A DNA stretch of 17,569 nucleotides from Niastella sp. (GTDB lineage: Bacteria > Bacteroidota > Bacteroidia > Chitinophagales > Chitinophagaceae), in NCBI GenBank assembly GCA_021154515.1, contig JAJKIL010000070.1, positions 1-17,569 of the forward strand, read 5' to 3'. The notes beneath the pieces are model-generated. The model did not search any database. It saw only the letters and a list, made by a program, of their open reading frames with translations, and was not told the DNA's origin. The translations under genes and the position numbers were made by a program. Below, in pieces: positions 7,501 to 13,512 of the stretch. Each line of letters begins with the position of its first letter. Position 1 is the first letter of the stretch.

Positions 7501-7952
7501 CTGCTGATGGCACTACGTTTTATGAACTGATCGGTACTGTGCCTGCTCAAAACAGCACCAGTTCACGCATTGATTATGAGCTGAACGATAACTCCCCACT
7601 GGCAGCCTGGAACTATTACCGGGTAAAACAATTTGATGTGGATGACAATGAAACGCTGGGTAATATTGCCCGCGTTAACATGCAGGAAAAAGCAACGCCG
7701 TCAACCCTGACAGTGTACCCCAATCCTGTAACAACATCATCACTTATCCTGGCATACAATGCTACCAGTGTAGAAACAGTAGGCGTTCGGGTTCTAAATG
7801 GCAAGGGCAGCCTTGTTTACCAGTCTGTGTTTACAGCGCAAAACGGCGCCAACCAGTATAAAATACCTGCAGGCGCCCTGCCCAAAGGCGTTTATATAGT
7901 GCAGTTGGTTAGTAATTCAGGAAGTTACATATCACGCTTTGTAAAAGAATAA
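4557..7952 (+). CDS. T9SS-secreted reprolysin-like zinc metalloprotease
   Basis: This 1131-residue exported protease has, in order: a signal peptide (1-20, ending QAMA before Q21); a propeptide-like region (about 25-200); and a metzincin catalytic domain (about 203-435) with the zinc motif H355-E356-x2-H359-x5-H365. The Met-turn STIMAYAG, with M394, follows. Next are a beta-rich region (about 442-670), a pre-peptidase C-terminal-like domain (about 675-840), a further beta domain, a fibronectin-III-like segment (about 965-1045) and a type A type IX secretion sorting domain (about 1048-1131) with YPNPV, LPKGVYIVQL and a basic end. The last domain directs passage through the outer membrane by the type IX system and cell-surface attachment or release. 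The motif reads QFSAQH, with serine at the usual metzincin glycine. Expected role: extracellular protein degradation. The gene stands alone, with a strong terminator just downstream. Confidence 0.9.
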   Translation: MIRRLLLTLGTCLPILQAMAQDGLWTSVSKNTIQPYVNGRSTAAPLPTNYELVKLNRNQLQLLQKRAPLVKLGERSSVSPVRLNLPLPAKGQTLASAFTESPILSNELSKQLTGFKTYELKDPGTNALQGRLTITSQGVTGLIFTDKGSAYIYPVSPDYPDVHMVYYVKDLPVTQPILCSAKEVVEGKNGAGARVATVQASDCQLRNYRLAVAATGEYTAWAGGSQTQALIYIGTLINDVTAIYERDAGITFTLVSNNSIIFTNAATDPYDTHITNFPDGTTLNNNTSTLNAALGSGNYDEGIVLSKDWNGGLAYLSAVCNNGLKGGGAAGLTFGTGSNPAAGPQGSIFTGTVAHEMAHQFSAQHTMASGHASCGNGNVNPPTGYEPGGGSTIMAYAGSCGSPDAYQNNSDLYFHGYSILQIANYSVNSATCRPATPMSNAAPAVSVPAGTYTIPVSTPFMLTANGTDANNPTLYYCWEQLDAGTDPSGTSGTPVASSTNGPLFRSFPPTTANTRVFPRMADLVSGAATPFEVLPSVTRPLNFMVMVRDEATGGGCTAQTSVTVNTDASAGPFTVTSQSSATSWAANGSNTATVTWNVAGSNAAPVNCSNVDIILSKDGGVTYIDTLVKNTANDGTETFTIPNLPTSIGRIMVKARGNIFFNINSAFITITSSCSANGTSFTPGTAVTGAAGNSTLDLSLSPVYGSAVTISGSLDNTDPSTDLTFLNTSTNTCVDASNLFQYDTYRFTPSVTGSYTFFRSAGNGNLVFNLYSDAFVPGAPCTNFINSSGRWPGSGGVSNGNPYAVTLTAGLYYTVAVGTFASGTPGLPSPYTIGVTPPAGGGLFTNTPSPGAGFNYTYVIVDNATGLIKAFDASSNLSNASNYPVGTSYTLYGLSYSNAVSVATLNTYVGTSFSSFKNVLLFNPSALCGSASANNMLVTVTAVLSKAAQMLPLTATKVGNTVNLKWAATSSEKTSYFEIWRSADGTTFYELIGTVPAQNSTSSRIDYELNDNSPLAAWNYYRVKQFDVDDNETLGNIARVNMQEKATPSTLTVYPNPVTTSSLILAYNATSVETVGVRVLNGKGSLVYQSVFTAQNGANQYKIPAGALPKGVYIVQLVSNSGSYISRFVKE

Positions 7953-7971
7953 TAACAACGCAATAAAATAT

Positions 7972-8010
7972 AGAAAGCCCTCCCGACGCATCGGGGGGGC
8001 TTTCTGTTTT
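7972..8010 (+). terminator. Strong intrinsic terminator after the metalloprotease gene
   Basis: A 15-bp stem (AGAAAGCCCTCCCGA at 7972-7986 with 7991-8005) has one G-U wobble and a four-base CGCA loop, and is followed by GTTTT. It starts 20 bases after the stop codon. The A-rich left flank is weak, so it mainly serves the plus strand. Confidence 0.9.
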
Positions 8011-8050
8011 AAATTATTTATATTTACCTATAGTTAACAAACCCCTATAC

Positions 8051-9022
8051 GTGAACATACCTTTATTTGAACGATTACACCAGGAGGGCCTGATAGCTGA
8101 TCCATCTCTTCAAAAAGTAAAACAAAGAGCAGGTTCCAGACTTTTTTCAGTACACTGGGAACTGAAAACGATCCTGTACCTTGGCATCCTCCTGCTTACC
8201 GGCGGATTAGGGATCCTGATCTATAAAAACATCGACACCATCGGCCACCAGGTTATACTGGCAGTAATAGGATTGATCTGCATAAGCAGTTTCGTTTATT
8301 GTGAACGTAAAAAGCTTCCCTTTGCTACTACAAGGGTACCGGCGCCCAATTCCTTTTTTGATTATATTCTTTTATTGGGCTGTTTAACCCTGATCACTTT
8401 TATCACCTATCTGCAGGTGCAATACACCGTTTTTGGCACTGCGTACGGGCTGGCTACCTTTATCCCGATGGTCATATTGTTCTTTTGCGCTTATTACTTC
8501 GATCATTTAGGTATACTAAGCATGGCCATCACCAACCTCGCTGCCTGGATGGGCATCGCTATCACTCCATTGAATATATTAAAGGCAAACGATTTTGCCA
8601 ATGCGGAGATCATATTTGCCGGGTTACTATTAGGCGTAGCGCTTACAGCAATAGCCTGGGCCAGTGAACGGCGAAATATAAAAGCGCATTTTGAATTTAC
8701 ATATGTCAACTTCGGAATAAACATCCTGTTCATCGCCTGTCTGGCGGGCATGTTCCACTTCGATAGCTTTTATCCGCTTTGGCTCTTGCCACTGGCAGGG
8801 GCCGTATTTTATTTCTATAAAAAAGCGCTTTCCACCCGTCTCTTTTATTTTATTCTGTTGATTACCCTTTACGGGTACATTGGCCTCAGTTATGTGCTCA
8901 TAAGGTTCCTGCTATGGGCCACACATGAATTAGACGGTATATTCCTTATATTAATGTATTTTATTGGTTCGGCCACCGGAATAATTGTATTCCTTTCCCG
9001 GATGAACAAAAAAATGAAGTAG
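8051..9022 (+). CDS. DUF2157-like multi-pass membrane protein
   Basis: The 323-residue protein opens with a soluble stretch of about 35 residues (PLFERLHQEGLIADPSLQKVKQ) of the kind that starts DUF2157 proteins. About eight to nine hydrophobic helices follow, such as TILYLGILLLTGGLGILIY and VILAVIGLICISSFVY. The start is a GTG at 8051; no in-frame ATG lies between the preceding terminator and this codon. The next gene begins one base after the stop, so the two products are probably made together and may form a complex. DUF2157 proteins are uncharacterised bacterial inner-membrane proteins. I cannot assign a substrate or reaction. A weak -7-like TATATTTA (8019-8026) lies 24 bases upstream. The family call is moderately sure; the membrane location is firm. 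Confidence 0.65.
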   Translation: MNIPLFERLHQEGLIADPSLQKVKQRAGSRLFSVHWELKTILYLGILLLTGGLGILIYKNIDTIGHQVILAVIGLICISSFVYCERKKLPFATTRVPAPNSFFDYILLLGCLTLITFITYLQVQYTVFGTAYGLATFIPMVILFFCAYYFDHLGILSMAITNLAAWMGIAITPLNILKANDFANAEIIFAGLLLGVALTAIAWASERRNIKAHFEFTYVNFGINILFIACLAGMFHFDSFYPLWLLPLAGAVFYFYKKALSTRLFYFILLITLYGYIGLSYVLIRFLLWATHELDGIFLILMYFIGSATGIIVFLSRMNKKMK

Positions 9023-9023
9023 T

Positions 9024-10193
9024 ATGATCGCATATAACCGTACATCGCTCGATAATTTATTGATCAAGGAAGAAGCCGCCGATGCTTTCCATCAACAGCT
9101 CATTTCAATAGAAGAGTACAATGCCATAGAAAAAGCATACCCGGTTGACCTGTACTCGCCCAATATATTTATCCGCATAGGGTTGTTTCTGTTAACGACA
9201 GTAATTGTGTCTATGGGTTATGCCTTCTTTTTGTTGCTGGAAATTGCCGGTTCAGAAAAAGGCATTGGCATTATGACCTTTGTGTATTCATTATTACTGT
9301 ATGGGGCGTTGGAATTTATGATCCGCAATAAAAAAAGTTACCGGTCGGGTATAGATGATGCTTTATTATGGTTGTGCATAGGAGGTATAGTTGGCGCCGC
9401 CAACTTAATCTTCTCTTCGGTATCTGTTGCAGGCCATGCGGTACTGATCTTTATCCCTGCTTTTTATTTCCTGTTGCGGTTTGGAAATGCGATCATGGGT
9501 GCGCTTGCTTTTATGGCGTTGCTTGTCATCGTATTTTATGGGGTAACGCCGCTGGGTAACATAGCCAAAACTATTATGCCTTTTTTGTTGATGGCCCTCT
9601 CCTTTATTGTTTACCGGCTGGTAAAAAATTACAGTAACAACTATCGGTTAAGATATTATCAGCATTGCTGTACCCTTATAAGGATATTAGCATTGCTCAT
9701 ACTGTATGCAGCCGGAAATTATTTTGCAGTAAGGGAGGTAAGCAATAGCCTGTTTGATCTGCAGTTGAAAGAAGGAGAATCTGTTCCATACGGCTGGGTT
9801 TTCTGGTTCCCGACCGTTCTTCTCCCCGCTATCTATATTTTCCGGGGTATTCAAAAAAAGGATGTTATTTTATTACGCGCCGGGTTAATATTGGTTGCGG
9901 CGATCATATTTACTTTCCGTTATTATTATCACCTTGCTCCATTGGAAATAGCCATGAGCATTGGCGGTACTATAATGATCGTTATAGCTTACTTCATTAC
10001 CAAATACCTTACGCCACCCAAACATGGATTTACACATGCCGAACCGAATGATCCCGCATTAGCCGGATTGCTTCAGGTAGAATCGTTAATAGTGGCGCAA
10101 ACCTTCCATCAAACACCCACCCATGGAACTGGTAAACATTTTGATTTTGGCGGTGGCAGTGGCGGCGGAGCGGGCGCTACAGATAGTTTCTAA
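9024..10193 (+). CDS. Multi-pass membrane protein with glycine-rich tail, partner of the DUF2157-like protein
   Basis: The 389-residue product has an N-terminal soluble segment of about 50 residues (including EEAADAFHQQLISIEEYNAIEKAYP), then roughly ten hydrophobic helices up to about residue 335. A cytoplasmic or periplasmic tail ends in HFDFGGGSGGGAGATDSF. The start overlaps the context of the preceding stop (one base between them), indicating translational coupling. The arrangement resembles DUF2157/DUF4401-type membrane gene pairs, but I cannot confirm the second family from sequence alone. The tail recalls the Gly/Ser/Phe-rich ends of TPM-domain membrane proteins, without the TPM domain itself. 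Function unknown. Transcription probably stops at the hairpin 17 bases after the stop. Confidence 0.6.
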   Translation: MIAYNRTSLDNLLIKEEAADAFHQQLISIEEYNAIEKAYPVDLYSPNIFIRIGLFLLTTVIVSMGYAFFLLLEIAGSEKGIGIMTFVYSLLLYGALEFMIRNKKSYRSGIDDALLWLCIGGIVGAANLIFSSVSVAGHAVLIFIPAFYFLLRFGNAIMGALAFMALLVIVFYGVTPLGNIAKTIMPFLLMALSFIVYRLVKNYSNNYRLRYYQHCCTLIRILALLILYAAGNYFAVREVSNSLFDLQLKEGESVPYGWVFWFPTVLLPAIYIFRGIQKKDVILLRAGLILVAAIIFTFRYYYHLAPLEIAMSIGGTIMIVIAYFITKYLTPPKHGFTHAEPNDPALAGLLQVESLIVAQTFHQTPTHGTGKHFDFGGGSGGGAGATDSF

Positions 10194-10210
10194 TATGAAT
10201 TATTGATATG

Positions 10211-10244
10211 AAAAAAGGCCCCGATGGTCGTCGGGGCCTTTTTT
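10211..10244. terminator. Bidirectional intrinsic terminator between convergent genes
   Basis: A perfect 14-bp inverted repeat (AAAAAAGGCCCCGA at 10211-10224 with 10231-10244) encloses a six-base loop. The A-run on one side and T-run on the other give a U-tract in both directions, so it can end the membrane-protein operon (stop at 10193) and the convergent DUF4337 gene (stop at 10282). Confidence 0.9.
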
Positions 10245-10281
10245 ATTGTGGAGTCCGCCGGCAGGTTGCCGAACGGATTAT

Positions 10282-10851
10282 CTAGCCTAGAATTTTTGAA
10301 ATAAGATCTGAATGCAAACTAATTTTCAGAAAAGCAGCCAATCCCAAAACGATGCCAGCTATGCTTACAATACTTGAGAAATAAAGCAGCCACTTTTTTT
10401 GTGTTAAAGCAGTAATTCCAAACATAGCAATTGATATGGTTAACAATGCATCAGTCATGTCAAATTGGTCATCAAAAAGGTTAATGTCATCATATTCCTT
10501 TTGAAAGCCCTCCGCCTGTGCTTTTATTTCAGCCTTTTCTTTTTCATATTTGTCTATTTGTTCTGAATACTTCTTGATCAATGTTTCGTTACCGGCGGGG
10601 TTTTGTACTTTAATCATCTCCAGCGTATTTTCTGCAATAGCTTGTTTGGTACTCTTTGCCTGAAAATATGACCATGCATCAATACTGTGTGCCTGGGCCT
10701 GCGACATTGCCTGAACCACATTTCCATCTTTCACATTGCACAGAGCCATAAAAGTTGCAGTTATTGCTACAAAAAGCGCCACTCTTGAATTGATCTTACT
10801 TTTATTCGCCTGCTCAACAGGCTCCTGAATTGTTTCTGATATATCGCTCAT
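10282..10851 (-). CDS. DUF4337 domain membrane protein
   Basis: The 189-residue protein has a short polar N-terminus (ISETIQEPVEQANKSKIN) and a first hydrophobic helix at about 23-40. A motif region AHSIDAWSYFQAKSTKQAIAE (about 54-74) follows, then a charged coiled-coil segment (about 90-122, KKYSEQIDKYEKEKAEIKAQ). Two more membrane helices lie at about 134-149 and 152-176. The three-helix layout with the central DAWSYFQAKSTKQ stretch is characteristic of DUF4337, a family of unknown function. The gene stands alone between a bidirectional terminator and the tRNA gene with its terminator, so it should have its own promoter. I see no clear -7 box for it. Confidence 0.8.
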   Translation of the reverse strand: MSDISETIQEPVEQANKSKINSRVALFVAITATFMALCNVKDGNVVQAMSQAQAHSIDAWSYFQAKSTKQAIAENTLEMIKVQNPAGNETLIKKYSEQIDKYEKEKAEIKAQAEGFQKEYDDINLFDDQFDMTDALLTISIAMFGITALTQKKWLLYFSSIVSIAGIVLGLAAFLKISLHSDLISKILG

Positions 10852-10910
10852 GTTGAATGTTTATTTGCCAGAGAATGCTTTTATTCATGCCTGGTGCGGC
10901 TTATACTAAA

Positions 10911-10947
10911 AATAAAAAACGGAAGTAAAACTTATCTTTCACTTCCG
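10911..10947 (-). terminator. Intrinsic terminator after the tRNA-Val gene
   Basis: On the minus strand CGGAAGT (complement of 10941-10947) pairs with ACTTCCG (complement of 10920-10926) around a 14-base loop. It is followed by TTTTTTATTTTT (complement of the A-run upstream of 10920). It begins 10 bases past the tRNA 3' end. Confidence 0.75.
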
Positions 10948-10957
10948 CTCTATTCTG

Positions 10958-11032
10958 TGGACTGCACTGGACTCGAACCAGTGACCCCTACTCTGTCAAA
11001 GTAATGCTCTAAACCAACTGAGCTAGCAGTCC
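10958..11032 (-). tRNA. tRNA-Val (anticodon GAC)
   Basis: The 75-base minus-strand cloverleaf has a perfect 7-bp acceptor stem (GGACTGC with GCAGTCC), a D arm (GCTC/GAGC), an anticodon stem TTACT/AGTAG with loop TTGACAG, and a T arm ACTGG-TTCGAGT-CCAGT. The discriminator base is A. The central loop triplet is GAC, which reads valine codons GUC and GUU. The 3' CCA is not encoded (the genome continues ACAG), so it must be added after transcription. A promoter-like -33/-7 pair lies just upstream and a terminator just downstream. Confidence 0.95.
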
Positions 11033-11040
11033 GGGAAGGC

Positions 11041-11072
11041 CGAAGGTAAAACAGTCAACCGCCTTCCCCAAA
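11041..11072 (-). promoter_or_regulatory. Probable promoter of the tRNA-Val gene
   Basis: On the minus strand TTTG (complement of 11069-11072) is followed after 20 bases by TACCTTCG (complement of 11041-11048). These match the Bacteroidota -33 TTTG and -7 TAnnTTTG elements with one mismatch and normal spacing. The -7 box ends 8 bases before the mature tRNA 5' end. An 8-bp inverted repeat (GGGAAGGC at 11033-11040 with 11061-11068) brackets the region. Confidence 0.5.
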
Positions 11073-11077
11073 TTTAT

Positions 11078-11085
11078 TACCTTTA
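11078..11085 (+). promoter_or_regulatory. Possible -7 box (TACCTTTA) for the hydrolase gene
   Basis: TACCTTTA differs from TAnnTTTG at the last base and lies 29 bases before the ATG at 11115. No TTTG at the right distance was found. It sits back to back with the tRNA promoter on the other strand. Confidence 0.3.
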
Positions 11086-11114
11086 GAAAGCACTTTACTC
11101 ATTCAAGCCATTTT

Positions 11115-11972
11115 ATGAACCAGGAAATAATCAACCTTTTCGACGAATATACCCATGTCCCACTTTCGCGCGATGAATTCATTCGCCGGCTTACCAAATT
11201 CACCGGCAGCCTGGCTGCAGCGATGACTGTATTGCCCATGCTGGAAGTAAATTATGCCCATGCGCAAACGGTGCCGCCGCAGGATGACCGCATTGCTACG
11301 GAACATATTACTTACCCAGGGGATGATTGTACCATGAAGGGCTATGTGGCCAAACCAAAAGAAAAAGGGAAGTATGGCGCGGTAGTAGTGATTCACGAAA
11401 ACCGGGGACTGAACCCGCATATTGAAGATATTACCCGCCGCGTGGCATTGGCCGGTTACCTGGCCCTGGCTCCTGATGCGTTATCGCCTGTTGGCGGTAC
11501 ACCCACCAATGAAGATGAAGCACGCGACAAGATCGGTAAACTGGATGCACAAAAAAATCTCAACAACTATATTAAGGCTTTTGATTATCTGAAAACAAGG
11601 GAAGATTGCAATGGTAAAACCGGTTGTGTTGGTTTTTGCTGGGGCGGCGGTATGGCCAACCAGTTAGCCGTTCATGTGCCTGACCTGAAAGCAGCTGTTG
11701 CTTACTATGGCCGTCAGCCCGATGCGGCAGATGTGCCTAAAATAAAAGCTGCCGTGCAATTACATTATGGCGCTCTGGATGAACGCATCAATGCCGGTAT
11801 ACCCGCTTATGAAGAAGCGCTGAAAAAAGCAGGCACCCAATATGAACTGTACATCTACGAAGGCGCCAATCATGCTTTCAATAACGATACAGCCCCTACC
11901 CGTTATAATGCAGCTGCTGCTAAATTAGCGTGGGAGCGTACACTGAAGCTCTTTGGTGATAAACTCAAATAG
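11115..11972 (+). CDS. Dienelactone hydrolase family protein with N-terminal leader
   Basis: This 285-residue alpha/beta hydrolase has the dienelactone hydrolase triad: nucleophile C175 in GFCWGGG, D222 in GALDERI and H253 in GANHAF. The conserved glutamate E95 lies in VIHENRG. Family members cleave dienelactone (chlorocatechol breakdown) or other small esters and lactones; the true substrate is unknown. About 50 extra residues precede the catalytic domain: SRDEFIRRLTKF, a hydrophobic stretch GSLAAAMTVLPML, and AHA before Q51. This looks like an export leader, possibly a degenerate Tat signal, because the usual twin-arginine motif is distorted. The gene stands alone between the tRNA promoter region and a repeat-filled convergent gap. 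The family is clear; export is inference. Confidence 0.85.
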   Translation: MNQEIINLFDEYTHVPLSRDEFIRRLTKFTGSLAAAMTVLPMLEVNYAHAQTVPPQDDRIATEHITYPGDDCTMKGYVAKPKEKGKYGAVVVIHENRGLNPHIEDITRRVALAGYLALAPDALSPVGGTPTNEDEARDKIGKLDAQKNLNNYIKAFDYLKTREDCNGKTGCVGFCWGGGMANQLAVHVPDLKAAVAYYGRQPDAADVPKIKAAVQLHYGALDERINAGIPAYEEALKKAGTQYELYIYEGANHAFNNDTAPTRYNAAAAKLAWERTLKLFGDKLK

Positions 11973-11978
11973 TTCACC

Positions 11979-12035
11979 AGTTAACAGGTTGACGGGTTAA
12001 CTTGTCAACCTGTTAACTGATCAACTTGTTAACTT
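11979..12035. repeat. GTTAAC-rich repeat block with a perfect 15-bp inverted repeat
   Basis: AGTTAACAGGTTGAC (11979-11993) is perfectly inverted at 12004-12018 around a 10-base loop, and four GTTAAC-type motifs recur every 7-16 bases to about 12033. The block fills the gap between the convergent hydrolase and proline dehydrogenase genes. The last GTTAAC supplies the TAA stop of the proline dehydrogenase gene. There is no U-tract, so a terminator role is possible but unproven. Confidence 0.7.
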
Positions 12036-13252
12036 TCTTTTCTTCGTTCCATTTCCTTCTTAATTAACCCCAACTCCCGTCCCGTTTGCCCCGATACCGA
12101 TGAATTCTCCTGCGCCCGGCGCATGAGGTATGGGATCACATCTTTAATGTGACCAAAGGGCAAATACTTGCTTACACGGAAAGAACTTTTTGCCAGGTTG
12201 AAAGTAATATTATCGCTCATCCCATACAGTTGCGAAAAATGCACGTGTGGATGATTGTGCGGGATTCCTTTTTTATCGAGCAGCTCGGTCGTATATAAAT
12301 TGCTGAATTCATTGTGCGAAGCAACGATCAGCGCAATATGTTCCAGGTAATCAACACAAAACTCAAGCGCTGCATTATAGTCGCGGTCGGTAGCCTTTTT
12401 ATTGGGTTGAATGGGCGATGCATAGTTCATGGCGGCAGCCCGCTTGCGTTCTTTTTCCATATACGCGCCGCGTACCAGTTTAGCACCCAGGATAAAACCT
12501 TTTTGTTGCGCCGAAGCAAAACTGTCTTTCAGGAATTGCAGGCGGTCATGCCGGTATAATTGAATGGTATTGTAGATCACCGTTCTCTTCCGGTTGAATT
12601 TCTCCATCATCTGCATCGTGAGGGCGTCCACGGGGTCCTGTATCCAGCTTTCTTCCGCATCTATCAATACACCTATTCCTTTGGCAGCAGCCGCGTCACA
12701 AATGCGAATGATGCGTTGTTCAACGCGTAGCCATTCTGCTTTTTCGGCGGCGGTCAATACTTCGGTATGCACTTTTCCTTCGAACCCGCTTTTGGTGGCC
12801 GCGGCTGCATCCAGTTTCTCCAACAGGGCAAACCTTGCCAGCCCGGTTATCTTTACACTCATTAAGGGAATATTGGGCTGCGTGGCGGCATACTCGATCA
12901 CCTTGATGAACTCGTTGGTGCCATGATCGAAATTCTCCTCCCCTTCCATCCCTTCTACCCCATAATCCAGGATCACCTGCACATTGAATTGTTTCATTTT
13001 GGCGGCCACACGGGCGGTTTCCTCAAGGGTTTCGCCTCCTACAAACTGCTCAAAAATGGTATTGCGGATCAGATTTTTGATGGGAAGTCCGGCCTTAATG
13101 GCCCAGGGAGTCAACCTGGTGCCCATTTTTACCAGTGCCTGGTACCCCATGCTCGAAAATAGGAAGTGGGCTTTTTTTAACTCCTTGTCTGATTTATAAG
13201 CGAATGCGTTTTCAGTATTATCAAAAGATACAGCTACGGCGGTTTTTGACAT
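12029..13252 (-). CDS. Proline dehydrogenase family protein
   Basis: The enzyme oxidises proline to 1-pyrroline-5-carboxylate with FAD, passing electrons to the membrane quinone pool. From the ATG at 13252 it has 407 residues and a PRODH barrel with the expected motifs: VILDYGVEG (about 93-101), GVLIDAEESWIQDPV (about 194-208), the flavin-site strand GAKLVRGAYM (about 256-265), LIVASHNEFSN, and the substrate-binding RRAQEN (about 378-383). It is the stand-alone type, without a fused P5C dehydrogenase. The frame runs 25 codons further upstream. A -7-like box (TATCTTCG, 13274-13281) lies inside that extension, and MSKTAVAVSFDNTENAF looks like the natural N-terminus, so I chose 13252. The dipeptide epimerase diverges on the other side of a 260-base gap. 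Confidence 0.88.
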   Translation of the reverse strand: MSKTAVAVSFDNTENAFAYKSDKELKKAHFLFSSMGYQALVKMGTRLTPWAIKAGLPIKNLIRNTIFEQFVGGETLEETARVAAKMKQFNVQVILDYGVEGMEGEENFDHGTNEFIKVIEYAATQPNIPLMSVKITGLARFALLEKLDAAAATKSGFEGKVHTEVLTAAEKAEWLRVEQRIIRICDAAAAKGIGVLIDAEESWIQDPVDALTMQMMEKFNRKRTVIYNTIQLYRHDRLQFLKDSFASAQQKGFILGAKLVRGAYMEKERKRAAAMNYASPIQPNKKATDRDYNAALEFCVDYLEHIALIVASHNEFSNLYTTELLDKKGIPHNHPHVHFSQLYGMSDNITFNLAKSSFRVSKYLPFGHIKDVIPYLMRRAQENSSVSGQTGRELGLIKKEMERRKES

Positions 13253-13273
13253 AGAACTAACGAATGTTAGGCG

Positions 13274-13281
13274 CGAAGATA
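13274..13281 (-). promoter_or_regulatory. -7-like box (TATCTTCG) for the proline dehydrogenase gene
   Basis: TATCTTCG on the minus strand matches TAnnTTTG with one mismatch, 21 bases before the ATG at 13252. No TTTG was found 17-23 bases upstream. It favours the shorter reading of the gene. Confidence 0.4.
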
Positions 13282-13346
13282 ATTCTTTAGCGATAAATTT
13301 CTGCTGTTTAGGCTCATAGTTGCCCATTTTTTAACACCCCCTAATA

Positions 13347-13374
13347 GTTACCGGTTACCGGTTGCCAGTTACCA
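13347..13374. repeat. Four tandem 7-bp units (GTTACCG type)
   Basis: Units GTTACCG, GTTACCG, GTTGCCA and GTTACCA follow each other without gaps. They lie upstream of the proline dehydrogenase gene, in the 260-base divergent region (13253-13512). Apart from these, a second heptamer run and the two -7-like boxes, I see nothing else in that region. Confidence 0.7.
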
Positions 13375-13428
13375 GGTAATACGGAAATACAGCCATTACT
13401 TGGACTGTTCGAACTGGAGACGTTTGCC

Positions 13429-13449
13429 GTTTCACGTTTCACGTTTCAC
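13429..13449. repeat. Three perfect tandem 7-bp units (GTTTCAC)
   Basis: GTTTCAC is repeated three times without change, 64 bases before the epimerase start codon. It has the same unit length as the GTTACCG run 55 bases to its left but a different sequence. Confidence 0.75.
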
Positions 13450-13497
13450 GACTGTCTATTGCCGGTTTTTGCCGATATTCCAGTACCTTAAACCTTG

Positions 13498-13505
13498 TAT
13501 CTTGT
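13498..13505 (+). promoter_or_regulatory. -7-like box (TATCTTGT) for the epimerase gene
   Basis: TATCTTGT resembles TATCTTTG and ends 7 bases before the ATG at 13513. A TTTG at 13468-13471 is 26 bases upstream, slightly beyond the normal spacing. It overlaps an upstream in-frame TTG (13495), which is therefore unlikely to be the start. Confidence 0.4.
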
Positions 13506-13512
13506 GTCTCAT

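Noticed and set aside
10958..11032. Integration site of a mobile element at the tRNA gene
   Set aside because: No integrase, no direct repeat of the tRNA end and no change in gene content are seen next to it.
11033..11068. 8-bp inverted repeat upstream of the tRNA as a terminator
   Set aside because: It has a 20-base loop and no T-run on either side, and it coincides with the tRNA promoter elements.
12314..13199. Several plus-strand open frames of 70-110 codons across the proline dehydrogenase gene
   Set aside because: All are antisense to a gene with complete family motifs and none has a recognisable domain or start signal.
13253..13327. 25-codon N-terminal extension of proline dehydrogenase
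   Set aside because: The extension contains a promoter-like box, and the natural family N-terminus begins at 13252.
13495..13512. TTG start for the dipeptide epimerase
   Set aside because: An ATG six codons later matches the family start, and the TTG overlaps the -7-like box.
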